Source: a bacterium HR32 (lineage in GTDB: Bacteria; Sysuimicrobiota; Sysuimicrobiia; Sysuimicrobiales; Sysuimicrobiaceae). Taken from it: 9,237 nucleotides of DNA. Positions 1 through 7,191 of the stretch are shown piece by piece. The DNA is taken from positions 1-9,237 of the forward strand of contig BEII01000039.1 of assembly GCA_002898935.1 (NCBI GenBank), given 5' to 3'. Within the stretch, counting starts at the first letter, position 1. Every line of letters begins with the position of its first letter. The translations under genes were made by a program, and so were the position numbers. A model generated the notes under the pieces. It had not been told where the DNA came from. It did not search any database and saw only the letters and a program-made list of their open reading frames with translations.

Positions 1-1104
1 GGTCCGCAGCCCCACCAGCGTTGCCCGGCCGTGGTCCCGCAGGGCGGCCCCCAGCAGTTCTGCGGCCGACGCCGTGCCCTCGTCCACCAGGACCACGAGC
101 GGCACCGTGGGGTCGAGTACCGGACCGGAACGGGTGGAGAACACCCGGCGCCCCTCCTCCCGGCTCAACATGGTGTACACGGGCCGTCCCGGTGGCAGGA
201 ACACCTCCGCAGCCCGGTTCAGCTCGTCCACGAACCCTCCGGGGTTGCCCCGGAGGTCCAGGACCAGGCCGCGCACGCCGGCCTGCTGCAGTTCTGAGAC
301 CGCCCGCGCCAGTCGGGCGGCAGAGCCTCGGGTGAACTGCCCGAACCGCACGTAGCCCACCCCACCTTCGAGCACCGACCACTCCACGGACGGCACCACG
401 ATGGGCTCCCGGACCACCACCACGCTGAGCGGCACAGCCTGTCCAGGCCGCTGCACGGTGAGGGAGACGGGCGTCCCTTGCGGTCCCCGGATGCGCGTGC
501 TCACCTGCTCGGTGGTCATGCCCTCCGTGCTCACGCCGTCGACGGCCAGGATGCGGTCGAAGGGTCTGAGCCCCGCGCGCTGTGCGGGCGTGTCCGGGAA
601 CACCAGCTTGACGTAGAACCGGCCGTCGCGGCTCATCAGAAGGATCCCGATCCCCGTGAAGCCCGCCTGGTTCTGCTGCTGGCGGCGCAGCTCCGCGAGC
701 CGCTCGGGGGTGATGAACCCCGTGTGGGAGTCCCGTAGGCTACCCGCCGCGGCCCGAGCCGCGGCGAACTGCAGCTCGCGCTCCGTGAGACGGCCTGCGG
801 CCGCCGCCACGGCCCGGTCGAACCGCATCTGGAACTGCTCCCGCGCTTGCTGCTCGTCGCGGGCGAAGATGTCGGCGATGGGCTGCACCACCCCCGCCCG
901 CTCCAGCGCCTCCCGCAGGCCCCGCAAGGCAGCCTGGTACAGCTGCACCGGGTCCGGGCGCGAGACGTGTTCGTCCCGCAAGAGCTCCACCACCCGGAAC
1001 ACCAGCGAGGCGTCCGCGGCCAGGGCCGCGGGCTGCGCAGCCAACAGGAGCGCGACGACAGCGAGGACCACAGCACCCCGCTGCACCCGCCGTGAGGTCC
1101 GCAT
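1..1104 (-). CDS. S41 family C-terminal processing peptidase, 3' end cut by window
   Basis: This frame runs open from an ATG at 1104 to the window edge (368 codons, no stop), so the C-terminus is missing. Residues 1-30 form a signal peptide: Arg-rich start, a hydrophobic VVLAVVALLLAA stretch, and an Ala-x-Ala type cleavage region near ALAAD. The protease is therefore probably secreted or periplasm-facing. A helical N-terminal region ends in LRDSHTGF (123-130), matching the D-P-H-T/S motif of CtpA-type proteases. A PDZ domain follows at about 147-235 (FTGIGI, TPAQRAGLRPFDRILAVDG). The S41 core shows LVLDLRGNPGG (280-290) and DEGTASAAEL, with Ser346 the expected nucleophile. The partner Lys normally lies about 25 residues further on, just outside the window. 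The start is supported by GGAGAGGAG seven bases upstream of the ATG. The family degrades or processes exported proteins; the substrate here is unknown. Confidence 0.93.
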   Translation of the reverse strand, partial: MRTSRRVQRGAVVLAVVALLLAAQPAALAADASLVFRVVELLRDEHVSRPDPVQLYQAALRGLREALERAGVVQPIADIFARDEQQAREQFQMRFDRAVAAAAGRLTERELQFAAARAAAGSLRDSHTGFITPERLAELRRQQQNQAGFTGIGILLMSRDGRFYVKLVFPDTPAQRAGLRPFDRILAVDGVSTEGMTTEQVSTRIRGPQGTPVSLTVQRPGQAVPLSVVVVREPIVVPSVEWSVLEGGVGYVRFGQFTRGSAARLARAVSELQQAGVRGLVLDLRGNPGGFVDELNRAAEVFLPPGRPVYTMLSREEGRRVFSTRSGPVLDPTVPLVVLVDEGTASAAELLGAALRDHGRATLVGLRT

Positions 1105-1111
1105 GGTTCTT

Positions 1112-1138
1112 CTCCTCTCCGGGTGAAGGGGTCACCCG
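1112..1138 (-). promoter_or_regulatory. Ribosome binding site and small hairpin before the S41 peptidase
   Basis: On the minus strand GGAGAGGAG (1112-1120) lies seven bases before the ATG at 1104, a very strong ribosome binding site that fixes the start. Directly upstream, CGGGTGA and TCACCCG (1120-1138) can form a 7-bp hairpin with a 5-base loop, abutting the ribosome binding site by one base. Whether it affects translation is unknown. Confidence 0.6.
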
Positions 1139-1156
1139 AGCAAAGCCTTCGGGCCC

Positions 1157-1162
1157 ATTGTA
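1157..1162 (-). promoter_or_regulatory. Possible -10 element for the S41 peptidase
   Basis: The 173-bp gap between the S41 peptidase and the upstream DUF62 gene holds TACAAT on the minus strand, a good -10 hexamer, 52 bases before the ATG. I see no convincing -35 hexamer 16-18 bp upstream and no extended -10 TGn, so this is a weak call. The gap size is consistent with a separate transcript. I see no clear intrinsic terminator in the gap. Confidence 0.25.
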
Positions 1163-1277
1163 ACGTCGCGGTTTGGATGCGGGCGGGGCTGGCGGGGGCG
1201 CGTCCAGGGCTACCGGCGAATGGCCCCCGACTGCTGTCCGATAGACCGCGAGGGGGCTGCGGGCTCCTGCGCGTGGC

Positions 1278-2075
1278 CTACGGCGCGAAGGAGAGGACGA
1301 GGGGGCTACCGGGTCCGGCCTGCAGGCGTTCGGCCGCGTCGCCTTCCCGGACCGCGACCTCCAGTAAGCCGTCGCTCCCCACGAGCACCACCAGGTCGCC
1401 TACGGAAGCCTCGCCGTAGGTCCTCACCCGCCGCGCCACCTCCTCCCGGGTCCCCACCCGCACCACCACCACCTCGGGGAGGCCCTCAAGCCAGTCCCCG
1501 GGCAGGTTCGTGGCCAGGTTGCCGAACGGGTCCCGTCCGACCACCTCGCCAGACAGCCGGCCGGGTTCGCGCCGAGGAGGCTGTTCCGCGAGCGCGACCG
1601 GGTCGGGCACCGGGGGCCCGACCCAGTCGAAGGGGAAGCCCAGGGCTAACCACCGCGCGCACGGTGCGAACACGTCCCGCCCCCAAAACGTCGCCGCCAC
1701 CCGGGGCCTGCGCAGATCAGGGTGCGTGATCTCCCGTACCTCGGGGTCACCCAGGGCAAGGGCCGCGGTCAGCAACAGCCCGTTGTCCGGGCCGACGAAC
1801 AGGTGGCCACCGGACCGGACTGCCACGCCTCGCCGCGCGGTACCCACCCCCGGGTCCACCACCGCCAGGTGCACCGTCCCGGGCGGGAACAAGCCGACGA
1901 CCGACCGCAGGATCGCAGCGCCCTGCCGCACGTCGTGGCGGCGGACGTCGTGGGTGAGTTCCACCACCCGCACGGGAAGGCCGGGCGAGGGCGCGCACAG
2001 CACCGCGCGCACCTCGCCCGCGTACCGGCTGCCCGTGCCGAAGTCCGTGAGGACGGTGACGGTCCCTCCGACCAC
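1278..2075 (-). CDS. DUF62-family S-adenosylmethionine hydroxide adenosyltransferase (SAM hydrolase)
   Basis: This 265-residue protein matches the DUF62 / SAM-dependent halogenase-like family, whose common members split SAM with water into adenosine and methionine. Visible family motifs are TDFG (10-13), VVDPGVG (72-78; Asp74) with Arg81 just after it, PDNG (96-99) and the C-terminal-domain signature RDPFGN with Asn190. Length is normal for the family. The segment TFWGRDVFAP (129-138) has Trp131 where hydrolases usually have TFHGRD; from memory that His is one of the conserved Asp-Arg-His residues, so activity may differ. Fluorinases have Tyr (TFYSRE) at this place. The start is GTG, only 4 bp after the permease stop and without a clear ribosome binding site, which suggests translational coupling. 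The assignment to the family is firm; hydrolase versus other chemistry is inference. Confidence 0.9.
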   Translation of the reverse strand: MVGGTVTVLTDFGTGSRYAGEVRAVLCAPSPGLPVRVVELTHDVRRHDVRQGAAILRSVVGLFPPGTVHLAVVDPGVGTARRGVAVRSGGHLFVGPDNGLLLTAALALGDPEVREITHPDLRRPRVAATFWGRDVFAPCARWLALGFPFDWVGPPVPDPVALAEQPPRREPGRLSGEVVGRDPFGNLATNLPGDWLEGLPEVVVVRVGTREEVARRVRTYGEASVGDLVVLVGSDGLLEVAVREGDAAERLQAGPGSPLVLSFAP

Positions 2076-2079
2076 CCGC

Positions 2080-3492
2080 TCAGGCCGGGAACAGGAAGTA
2101 CACCACGAAGGCCGCCGCGGCCACCAGCATGAGGGGGTGTACGTCCCGGGCCTTGCCCGCCAGCAGCTTCAGGGCCGTGTAGGTGATGAAACCGGCCCCG
2201 ATTCCGTTCGTGATGTTCCACGTGAAGGGCATGACCAGCATGGTGACGAACGCCGGCACCGCTTCCTCGTAGTCGCCCCAGGGGATGTCCCGTGCCACGG
2301 TCATCATGAACAGCCCCACCAGGATCAAGGCCGGCGCGGTGGCCTCCTTCGGGATCACCCCGGCGATGGGGTTCAGGAACATGGCGAGCAGGAACAGGAC
2401 GCCCACCACCACCGCGGTGAGCCCCGTCCGCCCCCCTTCCGCGACGCCGGCGGCGCTCTCGATGTACGTCGTGTTGCTGCTGCTGTTCGCGAAACCTCCG
2501 AGGGCCGCTCCCAGGGAGTCCACCAGCAGCACCTGGCGAATGCGCGGCAGCTTCCCGCGCTCGTCCAAAAACCCAGCCTCCCCACCGATCCCCACCACCG
2601 TGCCCATGGTGTCGAAGAAGTCCGCCAGCATGATGGAGAAGGTCACGAGCAGGGCCGCGGTCACCCCCAGGGTGGCGAAGAACCCGAAGTCCACCCGGCC
2701 GAAGATGCGGCCGTCGCCCCAAAGGCCCGCCGGTGCGCCCAGCCACCGCTCGGGCAGTACCGCGGACGGCCCGAAGGCCTTGCCGCCACCCCACAGGGCG
2801 TTGACCACGATGGCGATGACCGTGGTGAGCAGGATGCCGTACAGCAAGGCACCCCGCACCCGCCGGGCCAGCATCCAGCCCGTCAGGAGGAAGCCAACGA
2901 CGAACACCAACACGGGCAGGGCGTGCAGCCGCCCCAAGGTGACCGCGGTGGCCTCCCCCTTGGCCACGAACCCGCTGTTCACGAACCCGATGAAGGCGAT
3001 GAACAGGCCGATCCCAACCCCGATGGCCCGCTTCAGGGACATGGGGATGGCGTCCATCACCGCCTCCCGGAAGCGGGTCAGGACCAACAGGAGGATGACC
3101 AGGCCCTCCAGCAGGATCACGGACATGGCCTGCGGCCACGTGAGCCGCAGCCCACCCACCAGCTGGAAGGTCACCACCGCGTTCAGCCCCATGCCGGGCG
3201 CCAGCGCGAAGGGGTAGTTGGAAGCTAGGCCCATGAGGATGCTGAGGACCCCGGCGGTGAGGCAGGTCACGGTGAGCACCGCGGGGAACGGGAGCTTGGC
3301 GCCCGTGGGATCCGCCACGGCACCCAGGATGCTCGGGTTCACGAAGATGATGTACGACATGACCATAAAGGTCGCGAGGCCCGCCCGGACCTCCGTGGCC
3401 ACCGTGGTCCCGCGCTCACGGAGCTGGAAGACCCGCTCCAGCCAGGACGGCTGGGCCAGCGCCGCGGCCTGTACAGCTTCCGCCAAACCCAT
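2080..3492 (-). CDS. AzgA-type NCS2 family purine (adenine/guanine/hypoxanthine) permease
   Basis: This is a 470-residue, very hydrophobic multi-pass inner membrane protein of the AzgA/PbuG branch of the NCS2 nucleobase transporters, which import adenine, guanine or hypoxanthine. Diagnostic stretches are EVRAGLATFMVMSYIIFVNP (34-53), NYPFALAPGMGLNA (92-105), DFFDTMGT in the middle, and SSSNTTYIESAAGVAEGGRT, all typical of AzgA proteins and unlike the UraA/PbuX branch. Length is normal (about 430-480). I chose ATG at 3492 rather than the adjacent GTG at 3495 because AAGG lies five bases before the ATG, whereas the GTG sits too close. The gene begins 119 bp after lysC and is followed after 4 bp by the DUF62 enzyme. 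I found no purine riboswitch in its leader. Exact substrate cannot be told from sequence. Confidence 0.94.
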   Translation of the reverse strand: MGLAEAVQAAALAQPSWLERVFQLRERGTTVATEVRAGLATFMVMSYIIFVNPSILGAVADPTGAKLPFPAVLTVTCLTAGVLSILMGLASNYPFALAPGMGLNAVVTFQLVGGLRLTWPQAMSVILLEGLVILLLVLTRFREAVMDAIPMSLKRAIGVGIGLFIAFIGFVNSGFVAKGEATAVTLGRLHALPVLVFVVGFLLTGWMLARRVRGALLYGILLTTVIAIVVNALWGGGKAFGPSAVLPERWLGAPAGLWGDGRIFGRVDFGFFATLGVTAALLVTFSIMLADFFDTMGTVVGIGGEAGFLDERGKLPRIRQVLLVDSLGAALGGFANSSSNTTYIESAAGVAEGGRTGLTAVVVGVLFLLAMFLNPIAGVIPKEATAPALILVGLFMMTVARDIPWGDYEEAVPAFVTMLVMPFTWNITNGIGAGFITYTALKLLAGKARDVHPLMLVAAAAFVVYFLFPA

Positions 3493-3549
3493 CACCCCCT
3501 TGTTCGGGAATCGGGAACGAAGAGGCCGTCCGCTATCAGCCTAGCCGCG

Positions 3550-3581
3550 GATCCCGTCCGAGGTCCAGGGACGCGCGGATC
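3550..3581 (-). other. Imperfect hairpin in the lysC-permease gap
   Basis: The 119-bp gap between lysC and the permease contains an inverted repeat: GATCC and GTCC on one side and GGAC and GGATC on the other, around a 9-base centre and an unequal internal loop. No T-run follows on the minus strand, so it is not a standard intrinsic terminator. It could be an mRNA stability or processing element, or an operator. No convincing promoter is seen in this gap. Confidence 0.4.
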
Positions 3582-3611
3582 AATGTTCGGAGTGTTTGAC
3601 CTGCTCGGGGG

Positions 3612-4097
3612 TCAGACGTCCTCCTCCAGGTTGAAGGCCCGGTGGAGGGCCCGCACCGCCCGGGGGACGCTTTCGGCGTCGATCACGCAGGAAATCTTGA
3701 TCTCCGAGGTGCTGATCATCTGGATGTTGATCTGCTCCGCGGCGAGGGCTCCGAACATGGTGGCGGCCACCCCGGGGTTGCTGACCATCCCCGCGCCCAC
3801 CACGGACACCTTGGCCACCCCCTCCTGGCTCTCCACCCGGCCGGCGCCCAGCTCCCGCGCCACGCGCTCGGCGCCCTCCACCGCCGTGCGGGCGTCCGCG
3901 CGGCTCACGGTGAAGGAGATGTCCGCGCGGCCGCCGCGGCTTGCGGTCTGCACGATCATGTCCACGTTCACGTGGGCCTCCGCCAGCACGCCGAACAAGC
4001 GGTGGGCCACGCCCGGCACGTCCGGCAGGTCCTGGACCGTCACCTTGCACACGTCCAGGTCGTGGGTCACTGCGTTCACCGACCGTACGGGCTCCAT
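3612..4097 (-). CDS. lysC: Probable internally started beta (regulatory) subunit of aspartate kinase
   Basis: Inside lysC, in the same frame, ATG codon 245 (4095-4097) is preceded by GGGGGAGG with a 5-base gap, one of the best ribosome binding sites in the window. Translation from it would give 161 residues starting MEPVRSVNAV and containing only the two ACT domains. This matches the alpha2-beta2 aspartate kinases of B. subtilis and C. glutamicum, where the beta subunit starts from an internal site just before the ACT region. The ribosome binding site and the start are visible; that it is used is inference. Confidence 0.6.
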   Translation of the reverse strand: MEPVRSVNAVTHDLDVCKVTVQDLPDVPGVAHRLFGVLAEAHVNVDMIVQTASRGGRADISFTVSRADARTAVEGAERVARELGAGRVESQEGVAKVSVVGAGMVSNPGVAATMFGALAAEQINIQMISTSEIKISCVIDAESVPRAVRALHRAFNLEEDV

Positions 4098-4829
4098 GGC
4101 TTCCTCCCCCACGATGGTCCCCTCCGTCTCCTCGAAGGTGCTCCGCACGTGCAGCCGCACCCGGTGCAGCTTCGCGTACTCCGCGGCCCGCGTCTGCACC
4201 ACCACCGCGCCCGAGGAGGCCATCTCCAGCATCTCGTCGTACGTCAGGTAAGGCAGCTTCCGTGCCGTGGGCACCACCCGCGGATCTGCGGTGAATACCC
4301 CCGGGACGTCCGTGTAGATCTCGCACACGTCCGCGCCCAGGGCCGCGGCCACGGCCACCGCGGTGGTGTCCGAACCACCCCGCCCGAGGGTCGTGACCTC
4401 CCCGGAGGCCGTCACGCCCTGGAAGCCCGCCACCACGGGGATGCGGCCCCGGGCGAGCTCGTCCAGCAGGCGGCCCCGTTCCACGTCGAGGATGCGGGCC
4501 TTGGTGTGGACGGGTTCGGTGAGGATACGCACCTGCCAGCCCGCCAGCGCCGTGGCCCGCTCACCCTCCTCGTGCAGCGCCATGGCCAGCAGGGCCACGG
4601 ACATCTGCTCGCCCACCGCCAGCAACAGGTCCAGCTCCCTCGGCGCGGGCCGCTCCGTGATCTGGTGCGCGCGGGCCAGCAGCTCGTCCGTGGTGTCCCC
4701 GGGGGCGGAGACCACCACCACCACCTGGTGGCCGGCCCGGCGGGTCCGGGCGACGCGCCGCGCCACGTGCACCATCCGCTCGGGCGTGGCCACGGAAGAA
4801 CCCCCGTACTTCTGGACGACCAGGCTCAT
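3612..4829 (-). CDS. lysC: Aspartate kinase with two C-terminal ACT domains
   Basis: The 405-residue enzyme phosphorylates L-aspartate, the first step towards lysine, threonine and methionine. The kinase domain spans about residues 1-240, with KYGGSSV (7-13), AVGEQMS (71-77), GRGGSDTT (149-156) and YTDVPGVFTADPR (172-184). Two ACT domains follow, recognisable by CKVTVQDLPDVPGVAHRLFG and by KVSVVGAGMVSNPGVAATMF; in this family they bind lysine and/or threonine as feedback signals. The size fits the stand-alone ~400-residue class of B. subtilis LysC II or C. glutamicum. ATG at 4829 is preceded by GGAGGG three bases upstream (gap AAC). It lies 11 bp after hom. Codon 245 is an ATG with its own strong ribosome binding site, listed separately. 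Hom and ThrC beside it suggest supply for threonine. Confidence 0.97.
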   Translation of the reverse strand: MSLVVQKYGGSSVATPERMVHVARRVARTRRAGHQVVVVVSAPGDTTDELLARAHQITERPAPRELDLLLAVGEQMSVALLAMALHEEGERATALAGWQVRILTEPVHTKARILDVERGRLLDELARGRIPVVAGFQGVTASGEVTTLGRGGSDTTAVAVAAALGADVCEIYTDVPGVFTADPRVVPTARKLPYLTYDEMLEMASSGAVVVQTRAAEYAKLHRVRLHVRSTFEETEGTIVGEEAMEPVRSVNAVTHDLDVCKVTVQDLPDVPGVAHRLFGVLAEAHVNVDMIVQTASRGGRADISFTVSRADARTAVEGAERVARELGAGRVESQEGVAKVSVVGAGMVSNPGVAATMFGALAAEQINIQMISTSEIKISCVIDAESVPRAVRALHRAFNLEEDV

Positions 4830-4840
4830 GTTCCCTCCGG

Positions 4841-6115
4841 TCAGGCGATGACCCGCAGCAGCGGGCTGCACCCGCGGACCACGGACATGGCGTGGAGCCT
4901 GTGCAGGACCGCCCGCAGGGCGCGCTCGGGAGCCGGGTGGGTGCGCAGCAGCACGTCCGCCTCCTCGCCCCGGTTCTGCTGGACGATGGAGTGGAGGCTC
5001 ACCTGCTCGTCGCCGAACGCCGCCGCCACCTGCGCGAACACGCCCGGGCGGTCGGTCACCCGCAGCACCAGGCACGCGGCCAGGACCCGCTCTCCGGCCT
5101 CCCGCACCGGCTTGCGGTGGTAGCAGGTGCACGCCACGCGGCCGTGGGCGCCCGCTCTCCGGTTGCGTGCCACCGCCACCAGGTCTGAGAGGACGGCGGA
5201 CGCGGTGGGCTCCCCGCCCGCGCCGCGGCCGTACAGCAGGAGCTCGCCCGCGCCGTCTGCCCGCATCCACACCGCGTTGAACTCCCGGCGGACGGACGCG
5301 AGGGGGTGGGTGGAGGTCAGGAGGGCAGGGTACACCGCGGCCTCCACCGCCTCGCCCAGGTCCCGGGCGTGGGCCACCAGCTTGAGGGCGAACCCGAGCT
5401 CCCGCGTGTACGCCACCTCCCGCTGGGTCAGCTTCGCGATGCCCTCGCAGTGGACGTCGCTGCGGACCACGCGCGTGTTGAAGGCCACGCTGGCCAGAAT
5501 GGCCAGCTTGGCCGCCGCGTCGTGCCCTTCCACGTCGTCGGTGGGGTCCCGCTCCGCGAACCCGAGGCGCTGCGCCTCGCTGAGCGCCTCGGGGAACGAC
5601 AGCCCGTCCTCGTCCATGCGCGTGAGGATGTAGTTGGTGGTGCCGTTCAGGATGGCCACCACCTCCCGCACCCGGTCGCCCGCCAGCGACTCCTTCAAGG
5701 TCCGGATCACAGGAATCCCGCCCGCCACGCTGGCCTCGAAGAAGAGGTCGGCGCCGGAGGCCTCCGCGGCCTCCATGAGCTCGCGGCCTCGGTTGGCCAT
5801 GAGCTGCTTGTTGGCCGTCACCACCGACTTGCCGAGCCGGAGGGCCTCGTGGACGTAGCTGCGCGCGGGCTCAATACCGCCGATGAGCTCCACCACCACG
5901 TCCACCTCGGGGTCGCGCACCACCGCCCACGCGTCGTCCGTGATCCGGTCCCGCTCCACCGGGACCTGGCGGGGCCGGTCCGGGTGGGCTACGGCCACGC
6001 GGCGCAGCACCAAGGGCATGCCCGCCCGCTGGTCCAGCTCGCTGGCGCGCTCGCGCAGCCCGCGCGCCACCGCGCTACCGACCACGCCCAATCCCAGCAG
6101 GCCGATCTGAAGCAT
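4841..6115 (-). CDS. hom: Homoserine dehydrogenase with C-terminal ACT domain
   Basis: This 424-residue enzyme reduces aspartate semialdehyde to homoserine using NAD(P)H, at the branch to threonine and methionine. The N-terminal Rossmann fold shows GLLGLGVVGSAV (5-16) and ELIGGIEPA (76-84). TANKQLMA (100-107) gives Lys103, and NGTTNYI (157-163) and DPTDDVEGHDAAAKLAILAS (190-209) give the conserved Asp199 and Lys203 of the active site. An ACT domain occupies about 350-424 (LRVTDRPGVFAQVAAAF, SLHSIVQQ) and usually mediates threonine feedback. Length is normal for the ACT-bearing class. The ATG at 6115 fits the family's N-terminus; a long upstream open stretch in the same frame overlaps thrC and is not coding. 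The ribosome binding site is poor (GGGAT), in contrast to lysC downstream. A 44-bp gap separates it from thrC. Confidence 0.97.
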   Translation of the reverse strand: MLQIGLLGLGVVGSAVARGLRERASELDQRAGMPLVLRRVAVAHPDRPRQVPVERDRITDDAWAVVRDPEVDVVVELIGGIEPARSYVHEALRLGKSVVTANKQLMANRGRELMEAAEASGADLFFEASVAGGIPVIRTLKESLAGDRVREVVAILNGTTNYILTRMDEDGLSFPEALSEAQRLGFAERDPTDDVEGHDAAAKLAILASVAFNTRVVRSDVHCEGIAKLTQREVAYTRELGFALKLVAHARDLGEAVEAAVYPALLTSTHPLASVRREFNAVWMRADGAGELLLYGRGAGGEPTASAVLSDLVAVARNRRAGAHGRVACTCYHRKPVREAGERVLAACLVLRVTDRPGVFAQVAAAFGDEQVSLHSIVQQNRGEEADVLLRTHPAPERALRAVLHRLHAMSVVRGCSPLLRVIA

Positions 6116-6126
6116 CTTGATCCCAG

Positions 6127-6155
6127 ATTCTAGCGGCTCGAGGGGCTTGAGAAAA
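6127..6155 (-). promoter_or_regulatory. Weak candidate internal promoter before hom
   Basis: The 44-bp thrC-hom gap holds TAGAAT (5 of 6 to the -10 consensus) 11 bases before the hom ATG. A poor -35 (TTTTCT) lies 17 bp upstream of it. A transcript from here would have a leader of only about five bases, i.e. nearly leaderless, which would go with the weak ribosome binding site of hom. AT-rich chance matches are uncommon in this sequence, but the call is speculative. Confidence 0.25.
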
Positions 6156-6159
6156 CGGG

Positions 6160-7191
6160 TCAGACGAGCGCAGCGAGCGCTTGCAGCGTGGGTTCCACCC
6201 GCACCGGTGCGGCTGCACGCTCCGCGGCGCTCGGGTCCTTGAGGCCGTGGCCGGTGAGCACCGCCACCACCACGCCGCGCAGCAGCCCCTCCCGGGCCAG
6301 GCGCAGGACGCCCGCCACGGACGCGGCAGAGGCGGGTTCGGCGAACAGGCCCTCCTCCTGCGCCAGGCGTGCCTGCGCTTGCAGGATCTCGGCGTCGGAG
6401 ACCGCCAGGACGCGGCCCCCGGATTCCCTGGCGGCGCGCACCGCGCCTTCCCACGACGCGGGCCGGCCGATGCGGATGGCGGTGGCCACCGTCTGCGGGT
6501 CCTCCACGGGCCGTCCCAGGACCAGCGGCGCCGCGCCCTCCGCCTGCACGCCGAACATCCCGGGCCTTCGGTCCGGCGGCAACGCCTCGCAGAACCCTCG
6601 CCAGTACGCGGTGATGTTCCCCGCATTCCCCACGGGCAGCACCACCGCATCGGGGGGGCTGGACAGCTGGTCGAGGATCTCGAAGGCCGCGGTCTTCTGA
6701 CCCTCCAGGCGGTAGGGGTTGACGGAGTTCACGAGCGCCAGACCTAACACCTCGCTGGCCTCTCGGACGAGGCCGAGGGCGCGGTCGAAGGAGCACGGGA
6801 CGCTCGCCACCACCGCGCCGTGCACCCGTGCCTGCGCCAGCTTGCCGGACGCCACCGCGCCCTCCGGCAGCACCACCAGACACGGCAACCCCGCGCGGGC
6901 GGCGTACGCGGCCGCAGAGGCCGCGGTGTTGCCCGTGGACGCGCACACCACCGCCCGCGCCCCGGACTCCGCGGCCTTCGCCACCGCCACCACCATGCCG
7001 CGGTCCTTGAACGAGCCCGTGGGGTTGGCGCCCTCCCACTTGAAGAACAACTCCACCCCTGGAAGATCACGGGCGAACGCCACGGACGGCACCAGGGGCG
7101 TATTCCCCTCCCCCAGGCTCAGCGGAGGCGTGTCGTCGGTCACCGGAAGCCGGTCCGCGAACGCCTGCAGCACGCCCGGCCACGGCCTCAT
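6160..7191 (-). CDS. thrC: Threonine synthase (PLP-dependent, fold type II)
   Basis: This 343-residue enzyme converts O-phosphohomoserine to threonine. It shows EGNTPL (28-33), KWEGANPTGSFKDRGM (51-66) with Lys62 the expected PLP Schiff-base lysine, STGNTAASAAAY (85-96) for the cofactor ring, and PVGNAGNI (186-193) for the PLP phosphate. The C-terminal TGHGLKDP is typical of the short (about 350-residue) threonine synthases found in Gram-positive bacteria, rather than the long E. coli type. ATG at 7191 overlaps the pheA stop (ATGA), so translation is likely coupled. I see no strong ribosome binding site of its own. Upstream open sequence in this frame lies inside pheA and is not used. Its substrate needs homoserine kinase, for which there is no gene in the window. 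Confidence 0.97.
   Translation of the reverse strand: MRPWPGVLQAFADRLPVTDDTPPLSLGEGNTPLVPSVAFARDLPGVELFFKWEGANPTGSFKDRGMVVAVAKAAESGARAVVCASTGNTAASAAAYAARAGLPCLVVLPEGAVASGKLAQARVHGAVVASVPCSFDRALGLVREASEVLGLALVNSVNPYRLEGQKTAAFEILDQLSSPPDAVVLPVGNAGNITAYWRGFCEALPPDRRPGMFGVQAEGAAPLVLGRPVEDPQTVATAIRIGRPASWEGAVRAARESGGRVLAVSDAEILQAQARLAQEEGLFAEPASAASVAGVLRLAREGLLRGVVVAVLTGHGLKDPSAAERAAAPVRVEPTLQALAALV

Noticed and set aside
1510..3228. Long plus-strand open frame (572 codons) opposite the permease and DUF62 genes
   Set aside because: Low-complexity Gln/His/Arg/Pro/Gly-rich product with no recognisable domain, lying antisense to two clearly conserved genes; expected in very GC-rich sequence where stops are rare.
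3496..3611. Purine riboswitch before the permease
   Set aside because: I looked for the conserved guanine/adenine riboswitch core and found neither its three-way junction sequences nor a terminator; only the simple hairpin is present.
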